Part shown: in pieces, positions 29,961-40,159 of the stretch | Numbering within the stretch: the stretch's first letter is position 1 | Layout of the letters: each line of letters opens with the position of its first letter | DNA from: an uncultured Clostridia bacterium | GTDB taxonomy: Bacteria > Bacillota > Clostridia > Christensenellales > CAG-314 | Reading direction: 5' to 3' | Assembly: GCA_947589685.1 (NCBI GenBank) | Contig: CANQCN010000009.1 | Coordinates: forward strand, 1 to 40,279 | Length of the DNA stretch: 40,279 bases | Program-made: the position numbers and the translations under genes | The notes under the pieces: generated by a model | The model's input: the letters and a program-made list of their open reading frames with translations, nothing else | Databases searched by the model: none | Told to the model about the DNA's origin: nothing

Positions 29961-30072
29961 AGTTTTATTCTCCTTTTTTAAGTGCGAGTGGCACTGATCG
30001 ATCGTATTGTAGCACACGGGAGCGGACAAATTTGGTACACAACCGCCATTTTGATTTTATCGGGGCGAAAAT

Positions 30073-30105
30073 TAGTTGATTTTTACAATTGACTTTTTAT
30101 ATAAT
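30073..30105 (+). promoter_or_regulatory. Promoter with shared 15-mer TAGTTGATTTTTACA, upstream of the LRR gene
   Basis: TTGATT-N18-TATAAT, same geometry as 26786-26818. Confidence 0.65.
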
Positions 30106-30200
30106 AGCGTCACTTTCCATTTTTTCTCAAAATATATCTAAAATCTTTTACACAAAAAATACAAAAATTTACAAAAAATTATATTTTAGGGGGTAAGTAA

Positions 30201-31016
30201 ATGAAAATCGAAGACGGACGCATTGTGGACTTTGAACTCAACGAAAAAGAAATTTATATCCCGAAGCCCGTGACGCTTGGGCAATATACCGAGAACCTGA
30301 AGATGATAAACAGCCTCGAAACCATTCGCGTAGAAGAGGGGCACCCCTTTTATATTGAAAAGGGCAATTGCCTTATCGGCAGACTGTCTCATCAATTGAT
30401 AATGGGCGCCAACAGTGTCGAGATCCCCGACGACGGCAGCGTTACCAAAATCGCCCACGATGCGTTTTTGAATCGCATCGAGTTGAAGGAAGTGTCCATA
30501 CCGGAGGGTATCACGGAAATTCACGCACGCGCATTTTTGGGCACGTCTCTTCGCAAGATTGTGTTGCCCCAATCGTTGGAACGTATCGGATCGTATGCGT
30601 TTAACGGATGTCGTCACATGACCGACGTGTACATCGGGCCCAACGTGCGCTACATAGGTATGGGCGCATTCAGCGGCGATCATTTGTACAAGTGCCGTTT
30701 CCATGTGGATGAACGCAATCCCCGCTTCAAAGTGGCAAACAATTGCATTATCGACAAGAAAAAGAATGAGGTTCTTGCGTGCTCAAACAACGCAAAAATC
30801 CCGTATGGAGTAAAAAAAATAGCGCCTTTTACTTTTTTCTTTATGACTAAATGCAAACAAATATTCCTTCCCGCAAGCGTGAAATTCATCAATCACGATC
30901 CCAGAGAATTTCTCCTTTGCGGATCAAAATTCGGTGGTGTAACAATTGTTGCGCCGAAAGGCAGCTGTGCGATCCAATACGCTCAACAGCACAAAATCAA
31001 ATACGAAGAGGTGTGA
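30201..31016 (+). CDS. BspA-like LRR_5 protein without signal peptide
   Basis: ITEIHARAFLGTSLRKIVLPQSLERIGSYAFNGCRHMTDVYIGPNVRYIGMGAFSG. Confidence 0.85.
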   Translation: MKIEDGRIVDFELNEKEIYIPKPVTLGQYTENLKMINSLETIRVEEGHPFYIEKGNCLIGRLSHQLIMGANSVEIPDDGSVTKIAHDAFLNRIELKEVSIPEGITEIHARAFLGTSLRKIVLPQSLERIGSYAFNGCRHMTDVYIGPNVRYIGMGAFSGDHLYKCRFHVDERNPRFKVANNCIIDKKKNEVLACSNNAKIPYGVKKIAPFTFFFMTKCKQIFLPASVKFINHDPREFLLCGSKFGGVTIVAPKGSCAIQYAQQHKIKYEEV

Positions 31017-31017
31017 T

Positions 31018-32139
31018 ATGGATATTTTGAGTTTTGTTAATTCTCCCGATATGCAAAAGTATTTTCGTAAAATAAAGTTTAAGCCTACGCCGGTGCAGGC
31101 GGCAACAATTATTGCTCGCAGTTGCCGTCCTTTTGAAGAGAGCATGCAAGCGTTGAACGATTTGATTGACACCACAGAAGATTGTCCGGTGCGTGGAGAC
31201 GAAGGTGCATACAAAAGCCTGCACAATTTGCTAAGCAAATACTTGTCCTGCATACGGAGTGTTTGTGACGCATTTTGGAATAAGCCCGGCTTGTGGTATG
31301 TAACGTACGACAAGGGGGATATTTTCTCAAAGGCAAGCCCGGCGTTTTCTTCGCCGGAATCTTGTATTGATTGGGTAAAAGAAAAATTCGGGTCTACCGA
31401 CATTCCCCATCATTTCGCCGTAATCAAAGAGCATACCCGCAACTTCGGAGAAATAACCGCTACCTTTGACAGCCGATTGAGACCGATAAAATATATCGCG
31501 ACAGGCATGAACCCCCAAAATACAAGAATGCAAACATATTTTGATACGGTTTTTGTCGCGTTTCCTATGCCTTTTATGCGTGGGGATGTTCTTACGTCGG
31601 CGGACTGCAAAAATCGGTTCGGCGATAGGCTTATCGTGTTGGACAAAATGGATCAGTGGGACGCTGCAATGCTTAGGCAAAACGGCGTACCTAATCGCAA
31701 GTTAAATAACGTTGAAGCGTCGGAAGCTGCAACACTCACGTATTTTGAAAAATATCCATGGCGGCAGTATGAGGTGGATGTAATGGCTCACAACCACTTG
31801 GAGCTGGAAATTGAAGCAAACGACATTATGCTTTACGAGTACGCGGACGCCCTTTCATCCTATCACCAAAAAGACAGACCAAACAGTGCTGCGCTCTTGA
31901 GTGGATATACGTTTGAATGCGGTAGGGTGAGGCAGAGGCATTATGCAATGGATCCTCTTAGCTTGTGTTATGCCGCCCCACCTTCAAAATATTGCGAACG
32001 TTTGTTGTGGGAAATCTCCAAATATCTCAAAAACAAAATCAACGCAGTGGAATTGCTGGAAAATTTCAAAACGATTTGTAGTGACCTCTTGTCCGACGAT
32101 CCACACAAAAAACAACTTACCACGCAGAAGGGGAGGTAA
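31018..32139 (+). CDS. Uncharacterized protein, apparent paralog of the next gene
   Basis: MDILSFVNSPDMQKYFRKIKFKPTPVQAATIIARS..FDTVFVAFPMPFMRGDVL; start follows gaggtgtgat. Confidence 0.7.
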   Translation: MDILSFVNSPDMQKYFRKIKFKPTPVQAATIIARSCRPFEESMQALNDLIDTTEDCPVRGDEGAYKSLHNLLSKYLSCIRSVCDAFWNKPGLWYVTYDKGDIFSKASPAFSSPESCIDWVKEKFGSTDIPHHFAVIKEHTRNFGEITATFDSRLRPIKYIATGMNPQNTRMQTYFDTVFVAFPMPFMRGDVLTSADCKNRFGDRLIVLDKMDQWDAAMLRQNGVPNRKLNNVEASEAATLTYFEKYPWRQYEVDVMAHNHLELEIEANDIMLYEYADALSSYHQKDRPNSAALLSGYTFECGRVRQRHYAMDPLSLCYAAPPSKYCERLLWEISKYLKNKINAVELLENFKTICSDLLSDDPHKKQLTTQKGR

Positions 32140-32141
32140 AT

Positions 32142-33038
32142 ATGCAAGTAACCGATTTTATAAATTCAAAAAGCATTGTGCGCTATTTGCAGGATATACA
32201 TTACGTTTTTTCGCCGCTCGAAGAGGCTTTTATTGCTGTGCAAAGCAGTCGTTGGTTATACGGCAAGGCAGAGTTTCTTCGTCAACTTGTAGCCTCAATC
32301 GAGGACTTTGTCATAACCGGGCAAAACTTTACTTTTCATGAACTGTTGAACCGACAATTGGATGTTTGGTCAAATTTGGCTGACCATTTTGACGACAACG
32401 ATGGCTGGTGGCAGGGATTTGATGAAAACGATGAAGAACTGTCTGAGCCATCGACTCATCTTGACGATGTTGTGTTCTCGGCATATAGGAAGTTGCCGCG
32501 TGATCACAATTTTTACTACATCAAAAAGTTCCCCGCCGAAGGCGGAACGATTGTGACAACGCTGAACAGAGCTTTGCACACAACAGATATCGAAGATATT
32601 GGCAAAAACGAGTCGCCATATTCGAAATTTTTGAGAAACAACTTTTTTGTGCTGCCTGTGCCGTTCAGATGCGGCGATATAGTGAGCTTCAAACAAGGAG
32701 AATGGACTCGCAAGGGTGTAATAAAAGATGTTCAATGCGCCGATTTTGTTTCGGGAGAAATGTACAACCTTAAGGATGTGCCAATGTCTCACGCAGCGGG
32801 TGGTGTGCGGTGGCATCAGTTTGCATGGAATGGAGATATCCGTGCGGCGACAGGTCTTCCGCATGGCATCAATTACCTTGATTTGGAAATGGATAGAGAA
32901 TATTTGGACGAAAAAGGCGAAGTGCAACACGAATTTGCTCGGTTGCTGCGTGGAGATGGAGATTTGACGCTTTTGCTGAATTGCCAACTTCGGTTGTGTA
33001 AAGCTTTTGGAAGCGTGGTCTGGGATGTCGTTCACTAG
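32142..33038 (+). CDS. Uncharacterized protein, apparent paralog of the previous gene
   Basis: MQVTDFINSKSIVRYLQDIHYVFSPLEEAFIAVQSS..FFVLPVPFRCGDIV. Confidence 0.7.
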   Translation: MQVTDFINSKSIVRYLQDIHYVFSPLEEAFIAVQSSRWLYGKAEFLRQLVASIEDFVITGQNFTFHELLNRQLDVWSNLADHFDDNDGWWQGFDENDEELSEPSTHLDDVVFSAYRKLPRDHNFYYIKKFPAEGGTIVTTLNRALHTTDIEDIGKNESPYSKFLRNNFFVLPVPFRCGDIVSFKQGEWTRKGVIKDVQCADFVSGEMYNLKDVPMSHAAGGVRWHQFAWNGDIRAATGLPHGINYLDLEMDREYLDEKGEVQHEFARLLRGDGDLTLLLNCQLRLCKAFGSVVWDVVH

Positions 33039-33266
33039 AAGTGTGACGAAAATGCAGATTAGGGCTAAACATACAACAAATAGCAAGCAGAAAGATCCAA
33101 CGAGTATTTTGCTTGCCCAAAAGCAATGTGTCGTTAGCGACTTTTGTTTTGTGACTCATTTTTGTTCGGTCGATTTGTGTTATTTACAAATGTTTTTGAG
33201 TTATGCACCAAACAAAAACCCAACGTCGCCACAATTTACCGTCTTTTCAATTGGTGCAAAACTCCG

Positions 33267-33308
33267 ACAGCCGCAGGCGAACTTCATTCGCATGCGGCTG
33301 TTTTTTTG
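33267..33308 (+). terminator. Rho-independent terminator
   Basis: ACAGCCGCA ggcgaacttcattcgca TGCGGCTGT TTTTTTG. Confidence 0.8.
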
Positions 33309-33330
33309 TCGTGTGAGTTAAAGTGACGGT

Positions 33331-34017
33331 TCAGCGGTTATTTGCGTAAAAACAACGACAGTCGTCCACGCGAAACATGCCGAGCATACCTGTTATGTAA
33401 ACGCCGGTATCAAGGTGTATTTTGTTGTAGTCTGTTATTTTTTTGCCGGAACATCCTTTGCGCAAGTAGCCCAAAATGCGACCGTGAGGGTCGATATATA
33501 CTGTGGGCGTGTGTCCGAAAAACACGCACTTGCTGTTTTGAGGTAAAACGGTTTTTTCTTTGAAGTCTCTGTCGTAAACCAATTGTTCGACGCGCACTTG
33601 GCGTAGCGGAAGCAATCTTCCTTGGTTGTCCATCGGCGCGCCGGCATGGACGCAGACGTATTGGGACGTCTCATAAAATTTTGGCAGGGCACACAATCTT
33701 TTTGCGGTATCCCAATCAAGCAGATCTCCATCGGTAGGAAAGCGCTCTTGCAACAAAGACAATATGGTTTTGTGATCATCGCCGTATTGCGAGTTGACGC
33801 CGGAAAAGTATTTTGCAAAGTCATATTCGTGATTGCCCAAAATGTAGACAGCATTTTTCATGGAAAATAGTTGACGTACAACGTGGATCGATTCGTTACC
33901 TTTGTCTATGGCGTCGCCGCAACAAACCAACAAATCGTCGTCACAAAAATGAGCTGCATCCAACAGTCGCATAAATTTGTTGTATTCGCCGTGTATATCG
34001 GAAATTATGTATTCCAT
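33331..34017 (-). CDS. Metallophosphoesterase (serine/threonine phosphatase-like)
   Basis: MEYIISDIHGEYNKFMRLLD, LLVCCGDAIDKGNES, ILGNHEYDF, FFGHTPT. Confidence 0.92.
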   Translation of the reverse strand: MEYIISDIHGEYNKFMRLLDAAHFCDDDLLVCCGDAIDKGNESIHVVRQLFSMKNAVYILGNHEYDFAKYFSGVNSQYGDDHKTILSLLQERFPTDGDLLDWDTAKRLCALPKFYETSQYVCVHAGAPMDNQGRLLPLRQVRVEQLVYDRDFKEKTVLPQNSKCVFFGHTPTVYIDPHGRILGYLRKGCSGKKITDYNKIHLDTGVYITGMLGMFRVDDCRCFYANNR

Positions 34018-34449
34018 AAATTTAATGATAACACGCCTTGACAATGTCGTCAATGTGTCTTTAAACAATGGGGACAAATATGTCCACGTTAGTTTATCTA
34101 ATAGGCTTTGGTAAATTGTTCAAAGGACATGATTTGGCAATTGAATAAATATGTTTTTATCAACATAATGGCACAATGTTCAGTGACAGAACAACAGCAT
34201 CTACTGCTTTCAGTTGTAAGAAGAAAATATACCGAACGGTATACCGCATAACCAACAACAACCGTTATACGTCGTGCCGTTGCGGGCGACTGTGGTGCGG
34301 GGCAGTCGATGCCGATGCTGGTTGTCCTTGCGAATGCGGGCGGCAATATTGGCGGGCGATTTGTGTTTTAATTGCAAGTTAAAGGCGTCAAAATGTACAA
34401 TTTAACGGCGCTAACTGTACGGGCTTGTTCAAATTGGGTTTGGGGACTT

Positions 34450-35328
34450 TTATTTTTCTATTATTTCGCTTATTGCCTGCGTTAGCTGTCCGACTGTGTC
34501 GGACGCGATCATGGATATCGGGTTGACGAGCTTTTCGGCAAGTTCGCCCGCCAGCCCGTTTACGTAGGCTGCCGTGGCTGCGGCTTCCAACGGTTTGTCG
34601 TTGTTGTAGCCGCAAATGCCCGCAAGTATGCCCGAAAGCACGTCTCCGCTGCCCGCCGTCGCCATCCCCGCGCAGCCGCGCTCCACGATCAACACGTCGT
34701 CGCCGTTCGTGACGACTGTGGCGGCGCCTTTCAGCAGCACGACGACCTTGTAACGGGTGGCAAAGTCGCGCGCAAGATATACTCTGTCCGCAAGCACGTT
34801 TTCCACGCTTGTTCCGAGCAGACGCGCAAACTCCTTTGCGTGCGGCGTAAGGATGACCTTCGGCGCGCTATCCGTCAGCGCGTCCGTCCCCATTTGCGCA
34901 AGACAGTTTATCCCGTCGGCGTCTACTATAAGCGTGCCTGCAAAATTGCGCAGCAAGTATCGGAGCGTTTTCTTTACGCCATCGCCCGTGCCGCAGCCCA
35001 TGCCTATCGCCACCGTATTGACGTTGCCGACAAGCTCGTTCAGCTCAGTGTCGACAAAAAGTATCTCGCCGCCCTCGCTCGAAAGGGGAAAAAGCGTGCT
35101 TTCAAGCAGGTGCGGCGACACGGCGTCGACGATCTCCCGCGGCACTGCCAACTTCACAACACCCGCTCCGCTTCGCATTGCGTTCGCCGCCAGATTGGCA
35201 AGCTTTGCCGCTCCGCCGAAGCGTACGCTTCCTCCGATCAGCGCCACATAGCCGAAATCGCCCTTGTTGCATTCGCCGCTGCGCCAACGTAGGCATTGAC
35301 GGCAATCTTCTTTGCTCCATTTTTTCAT
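34450..35328 (-). CDS. nnrD: ADP/ATP-dependent NAD(P)H-hydrate dehydratase
   Basis: GDFGYVALIGGSVRFGGAAKLANLAANAMRSGAGVVKLAVP, VDADGINCLA, VILTPHAKEFARLLG, VVLLKGAATVV, GCAGMATAGSGDVLSGILAG. Confidence 0.9.
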   Translation of the reverse strand: MKKWSKEDCRQCLRWRSGECNKGDFGYVALIGGSVRFGGAAKLANLAANAMRSGAGVVKLAVPREIVDAVSPHLLESTLFPLSSEGGEILFVDTELNELVGNVNTVAIGMGCGTGDGVKKTLRYLLRNFAGTLIVDADGINCLAQMGTDALTDSAPKVILTPHAKEFARLLGTSVENVLADRVYLARDFATRYKVVVLLKGAATVVTNGDDVLIVERGCAGMATAGSGDVLSGILAGICGYNNDKPLEAAATAAYVNGLAGELAEKLVNPISMIASDTVGQLTQAISEIIEK

Positions 35329-35392
35329 TTTGCCACCTCGGTAAAGCTAATTATACCGCAATTCGACGGCAAAAACAAGCGCGGACGCAAAG

Positions 35393-35848
35393 TCAGCCTT
35401 TTGCAGCCGTATTTAATATGTGTCCCTTGGCGCGTTCCAAATCCAACCATTCCACTATCAAGCTGATAAGCTCGGTGTTGGACGGCACGTAACCGGGCGC
35501 GGTAAGTCTGCTGTGCAGCAGTCCGCCGAACGCCGACAGGTTTCCGTATTCGGCGCAGTCGTTTATCGCGTGACGGATGGCTCTTTCCACGCTGGCGGGC
35601 GTGGCGTGTTGTTCCTCTGCGATGTAGGTGTATATCTCCATATTGTAATTGACGTGCGCCACGTCGTATTTTTCATATCGGTATAAAATTGCGTCTTTCA
35701 AAAACTGCGTTCCGATCAGCTTGCTCTTAAAACCCAGACCAATCAACAACTGACCGACCAGCACATGTACGTCGCACGCACTTTTGCCCACGATACTTTG
35801 ATACAATTCGTCGCCGTTCAAAAAACATTCTTTTCCGACGCTATCCAT
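35393..35848 (-). CDS. Stand-alone Spo0A C-terminal (effector) domain protein
   Basis: GFKSKLIGTQFLKDAILYRYEKYD..IYTYIAEEQHATPASVERAIRHAINDCAEYGN resembles Spo0A_C; no receiver domain. Confidence 0.82.
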   Translation of the reverse strand: MDSVGKECFLNGDELYQSIVGKSACDVHVLVGQLLIGLGFKSKLIGTQFLKDAILYRYEKYDVAHVNYNMEIYTYIAEEQHATPASVERAIRHAINDCAEYGNLSAFGGLLHSRLTAPGYVPSNTELISLIVEWLDLERAKGHILNTAAKG

Positions 35849-35969
35849 AACCGTTGCCTCCTTGTATGATTAAGAACATAATAGCACAAAATTTTGCATA
35901 ATTCAACATTTTTATACAAAAATATTTTATTTTTTAATGAAAAATTTATTTCGAAATTTCACCCATAGC

Positions 35970-36040
35970 GACAAAAATCGACAAAAAACGTGAAAAAGTC
36001 GCAGAAATCGACATTTATTCAAAAATAATCGACCGCAAAA
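35970..36040. promoter_or_regulatory. ~10-bp phased CGACAAAAA array (0A-box-like)
   Basis: CGACA at 35970, 35980 and 36010, with degenerate units near 35990 and 36001; reverse complement TTTTTGTCG resembles the 0A-box core TTTGTCGAA. Confidence 0.5.
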
Positions 36041-36135
36041 CTGCCAAACAAACGCCGTCGGGCAAACGTTTGCTTTTTCTTGACAAAAGCATTGGCTTGG
36101 ACTACAATTTGTTTAACAAATACAAAGAGGTCGCT

Positions 36136-38565
36136 ATGGATAAGATCGCAGTGGAAAAAAAGTGGAACAAGCTTTGGCAAGAGCGGCAAGTGTACAAGTT
36201 TGACGAAAACGACGTAGAAAACAAGTACTACGTGTTGGAAATGTTCAGCTATCCCAGCGGCAGCAAGCTGCACGTGGGGCATTGGTACAACTACGGATTG
36301 ACGGACAGCTTTGCGCGCTATCAGATAATGAAGGGCAAAAACGTGTTTCAGCCTATGGGGTTCGACGCGTTCGGCTTGCCAGCGGAAAACTACGCCATCA
36401 AGACGGGCGTTCATCCTGAGGACAGCACGCTGCACAACATCGAAGTGATGGAGGAACAGCTCAAAAACATCGGCGCAATGTTCGATTGGGACCACGAGAT
36501 AAAGACTTGTCTGCCCGATTACTATCGCTGGACGCAGTGGATATTTGCCGAGCTATATAAGCACGGGCTTGCCTATCGCAAAAAGGCTCCCGTCAATTGG
36601 TGTCCCGGCTGCAACACGGTGCTTGCCAACGAGCAGGTCATAGACGGTCACTGCGAGCGGTGCGACAGTCAGGTGGTAAAAAAGGATCTTACGCAATGGT
36701 TTTTCAAGATCACCGACTACGCCGAGGAGCTGTTGCAAGGTCTCGACGCGTTGGATTGGCCGGAAAAAACCAAAGCCATGCAGCGCAATTGGATAGGCAA
36801 GTCGCAGGGCGGCGAGCTTACGTTCGAGCTTGCCGACGGAAGCGGCAGCTTCAAGGTGTTTACCACTCGCGCGGACACGCTGTTCGGCTGCACGTACGTG
36901 GTGCTTGCGCCCGAACACGAGCTTGTGGCAAGGATAACCACCCCCGAACAAAAGGCGGCGGTGCTTTCCTACATCGACGAGGTGTCTAAAACCAACGAGA
37001 TAGAGCGACTTTCCACTGCAAAGGAAAAGACGGGCGTATTTACCGGCGCGTATGCCGTCAACCCCGTCAACGGCGAAAAGGTGCAGGTGTGGATAGGCGA
37101 CTACGTACTCAACAGCTACGGTACGGGCGCGGTGATGGGCGTTCCCGCGCACGATGAGCGCGACTACAAATTTGCGCAAAAGCACGGTCTCGGCATCAAG
37201 CGCGTAATCAAGGGCGCTTCGGCGGATACGGACGACAGTCTGCCCTTTACCGACTGCGGCGTGATGTGCAACAGCGGCGAATTCGACGGCATGACGAGCG
37301 AGCAGGGCAAGCTCGCCGTGGTGCAAAAGCTTGCCGAGATCGGCAAGGGACAGCTCAAAACAAACTACCGTTTGCGCGATTGGCTGGTATCCCGTCAGCG
37401 TTATTGGGGCGCGCCCATACCCGTCATATACTGTCCTCACTGCGGCGAGGTGTTGGACGAGAACCTTCCCGTCCGCCTTCCTTACGATGTGGAGTTTCGT
37501 CCCGACGGCACAAGCCCCTTGGCAAAGCATGAAAAATTCATTCACGACGTGCGTTGTCCCAAATGCGGCGCCCCCGCCACGCGCGACCCCGACACGTTGG
37601 ATACTTTCGTGTGCAGCAGTTGGTACTATCTTCGTTATCCCGACGCGCACAACGACGACAAGCCTTTCGACACCCAATGGATAGACAAAATGCTCCCCGT
37701 AGACAAGTACGTCGGCGGCGCTGAACACGCGTGCATGCACCTGCTGTATGCTCGTTTCATCACCAAGGCGCTTCGCGATATGGGCTATCTGCACTTCGAC
37801 GAGCCGTTCAAGTCGCTTGTTCATCAAGGGGTCATTCTCGGACCGGACGGCAATCGTATGAGCAAGTCCCACGGCAACGTGGTGTCCCCCGACGACTATG
37901 TAAAAACCTACGGCGCGGACGTGTTCCGCTGCTACTTGGCGTTCGGCTTCCGCTACGTAGAGGGCGGACCTTGGTCGGACGACGGTATCAAGGCGATAAA
38001 CAAATGGCTGGACCGCGTGGAAAGATATGTCGCCGCGGCTTACTCCGACTACCCGACGCGCAGCGATATGGGCGCGGACGAAAAAGAACTCAACAGGATC
38101 AGACACGGCACGATCAAGGCTGTGGACGCCGATTATCCCTCGTTTTCCTTCAACACGGCGGTGGCGCGTATGATGGAATTGGTCAACGCGTTGGCAAAGT
38201 ACGATCAGCTTTCCGTCAAAAACGCCGAGCTGTATCGCGCCGCCGTTGACGATCTGCTCAAACTGCTTTGCCCGCTTGCTCCGCATTTTTGCGAAGAGCT
38301 GTGGACTCAAACGGGGCACGAGGGCAGCATAGTGGTGGCAAAGTTCCCCGTATGCGACGAAAGCGCGCTGCGCGTAAGCGAAGCGGAGATACTTGTGCAG
38401 ATCAATTCCCGTCCCAAGGTGCGTCTCACTGTGGACGCGACCCTTTCTCCCAAAGAGTTGGAGAGTTTTGTGCTTGCCGACGGCGAAGTGAAGCGGGCGC
38501 TTGCGGGCGCAGCCGTCAAAAAGGCTATCGTTATCCCCGGTCGGCTTGTAAACCTCATTATCTGA
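36136..38565 (+). CDS. leuS: Leucyl-tRNA synthetase
   Basis: [82 protein letters not shown]. Confidence 0.98.
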   Translation: MDKIAVEKKWNKLWQERQVYKFDENDVENKYYVLEMFSYPSGSKLHVGHWYNYGLTDSFARYQIMKGKNVFQPMGFDAFGLPAENYAIKTGVHPEDSTLHNIEVMEEQLKNIGAMFDWDHEIKTCLPDYYRWTQWIFAELYKHGLAYRKKAPVNWCPGCNTVLANEQVIDGHCERCDSQVVKKDLTQWFFKITDYAEELLQGLDALDWPEKTKAMQRNWIGKSQGGELTFELADGSGSFKVFTTRADTLFGCTYVVLAPEHELVARITTPEQKAAVLSYIDEVSKTNEIERLSTAKEKTGVFTGAYAVNPVNGEKVQVWIGDYVLNSYGTGAVMGVPAHDERDYKFAQKHGLGIKRVIKGASADTDDSLPFTDCGVMCNSGEFDGMTSEQGKLAVVQKLAEIGKGQLKTNYRLRDWLVSRQRYWGAPIPVIYCPHCGEVLDENLPVRLPYDVEFRPDGTSPLAKHEKFIHDVRCPKCGAPATRDPDTLDTFVCSSWYYLRYPDAHNDDKPFDTQWIDKMLPVDKYVGGAEHACMHLLYARFITKALRDMGYLHFDEPFKSLVHQGVILGPDGNRMSKSHGNVVSPDDYVKTYGADVFRCYLAFGFRYVEGGPWSDDGIKAINKWLDRVERYVAAAYSDYPTRSDMGADEKELNRIRHGTIKAVDADYPSFSFNTAVARMMELVNALAKYDQLSVKNAELYRAAVDDLLKLLCPLAPHFCEELWTQTGHEGSIVVAKFPVCDESALRVSEAEILVQINSRPKVRLTVDATLSPKELESFVLADGEVKRALAGAAVKKAIVIPGRLVNLII

Positions 38566-38577
38566 CGGGAGGCGATC

Positions 38578-39486
38578 ATGGATTTTTACAAAGAAGCGCG
38601 CCCTTTGGGTATCGGCGATACGCCGCTTATTCCCTACGAGGAGGATTTCGGCGCGGATATTTACATAAAAAACGAAGCTATGAACGCCGGCGGCAGTATC
38701 AAGGACCGCGCGGCGCTGTGCATGATTTTGGACGCGGAAGAACGCGGCGCGCTTCATCGCGGAGATACCATTGTGGAGGCTACAAGCGGCAATATGGGCA
38801 TTTCCCTTGCCTACGTCGGGCTGAAACGCGGCTACAAGGTTTTGTTGACCATGCCGGACAGCATGACGGAAGAGCGTCGGCAGCTGCTGCGCGGTCTGGG
38901 AGCGCAGCTTGTGCTTACCGAGGGCAAGCTCGGAATGCGCGGCGCGATAGAAACTGCGGAGGAGTACGCCTCCCGCAGCGGACACGTGTGGCTCAAACAG
39001 TTTGAAAACCCCGCCAACGTCACCGCCCACTACATTTCTACCGGCGAAGAGATCATTTCCGCATTGGACAGGACGGACGTGTTTGTCGCGGGCGTGGGCA
39101 CGGGCGGTACGCTTATCGGCACGGGAAAAAAGCTTAAAGAAAGGTTTCCCGACGTGCAGATCGTCGCTGTGGAGCCCGCAAGCAGCCCCGTGATATCCCG
39201 CGGAGAAAGGGGAGAGCACAAAATACAAGGCATCGGCGCGGGTTTTGTGCCCGCCTTGTACGACCGTTCGGTGGTGGATCGCGTGGAAGTTGTTACGGAC
39301 GACGAGGCGTTGGATATGTTCCGCTTGCTCAATCTGAAACAAGGCTATTGCTGCGGCATTTCTTCCGCAGCCAACATCGCGGTCGCCATACGCTTTGCCG
39401 AAGATCCCGCCTACAAGGGCAAAAATATCGTTACGGTATTTCCCGACGGCGACGACAGATACTTTTCTCTCTTGCACGAAAAATAA
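38578..39486 (+). CDS. cysK: Cysteine synthase (O-acetylserine sulfhydrylase)
   Basis: NEAMNAGGSIKDRAALCMI, EATSGNMGISLAYV, VAGVGTGGTLIGTGKKLKE, GYCCGISSAANIAVA. Confidence 0.92.
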   Translation: MDFYKEARPLGIGDTPLIPYEEDFGADIYIKNEAMNAGGSIKDRAALCMILDAEERGALHRGDTIVEATSGNMGISLAYVGLKRGYKVLLTMPDSMTEERRQLLRGLGAQLVLTEGKLGMRGAIETAEEYASRSGHVWLKQFENPANVTAHYISTGEEIISALDRTDVFVAGVGTGGTLIGTGKKLKERFPDVQIVAVEPASSPVISRGERGEHKIQGIGAGFVPALYDRSVVDRVEVVTDDEALDMFRLLNLKQGYCCGISSAANIAVAIRFAEDPAYKGKNIVTVFPDGDDRYFSLLHEK

Positions 39487-39513
39487 ATTTTGCCCAAACG
39501 CGCCTTTACGTGG

Positions 39514-39541
39514 TTGACAAATTAGGCAAAAGTGTTAGAAT
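39514..39541 (+). promoter_or_regulatory. Candidate promoter of lipoprotein gene
   Basis: TTGACA-N16-TAGAAT. Confidence 0.5.
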
Positions 39542-39573
39542 GGTGTTGACAAAATTATTCGGAGGATAACATT

Positions 39574-39984
39574 ATGAAAAAATTTGTAACAATATTGGCT
39601 ATGGTTCTCGTCGCGGTGATGAGCTTGTCGCTGCTTGCCGCTTGCGGCTATCCCAACGATCCCGACAAAGCAGCCGCTCAGTTGGAAAAGAAAGGCTACA
39701 CCGTACACGTATCAAAGAGTTCGTCCGACCAATCGGATGTGACTGCGACGGTGACCGCCACCAAGACCAATTTCAAATTGGAAGACGTCTTTGAGATGGA
39801 TGTTGAGGATTTCGTCCTTGAAGGCGTGATCATCACCTATTTCAGAACCGCCGACCTTGCCAAGGAAAACATGGACGCCGCAAAGAAGAATCTTCCGTCG
39901 GAAGCGCAGGAAGTTGCCAAGATCTCCCGTCAGGGTTCCAAGATCGTCGTTACGTACAAGCTTACGGGCGAGGACGCCAGGTGA
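39574..39984 (+). CDS. Putative lipoprotein
   Basis: MKKFVTILAMVLVAVMSLSLLAACGY lipobox LLAAC. Confidence 0.8.
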   Translation: MKKFVTILAMVLVAVMSLSLLAACGYPNDPDKAAAQLEKKGYTVHVSKSSSDQSDVTATVTATKTNFKLEDVFEMDVEDFVLEGVIITYFRTADLAKENMDAAKKNLPSEAQEVAKISRQGSKIVVTYKLTGEDAR

Positions 39985-40111
39985 TCTGTCGCAACGCGCG
40001 ACCGCCTTTGTTTTCAAAGGCAAATGGCAACGCCCGCAAAAGATCGGTTGTTGCACGATCCTATTTCAAACAAAACGCTCAACGGAAGGCGGGTGTCCAT
40101 AGGGAATCTAT

Positions 40112-40148
40112 GAATAAGCGGTTTGGCGGTTAGTCAGACCGCTTATTC
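40112..40148. terminator. Hairpin, possible bidirectional terminator
   Basis: GAATAAGCGGT..ACCGCTTATTC. Confidence 0.6.
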
Positions 40149-40159
40149 TATTGTCCTTA

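Noticed and set aside
34098-34382. Short ORFs on both strands between the phosphatase and nnrD
   Set aside because: No RBS, family resemblance or codon-usage support; possibly gene remnants but not supportable.
36553-39477. 974-aa minus-strand ORF
   Set aside because: Antisense to leuS and cysK, which have clear conserved motifs; the antisense translation is low-complexity and has no recognisable domain.
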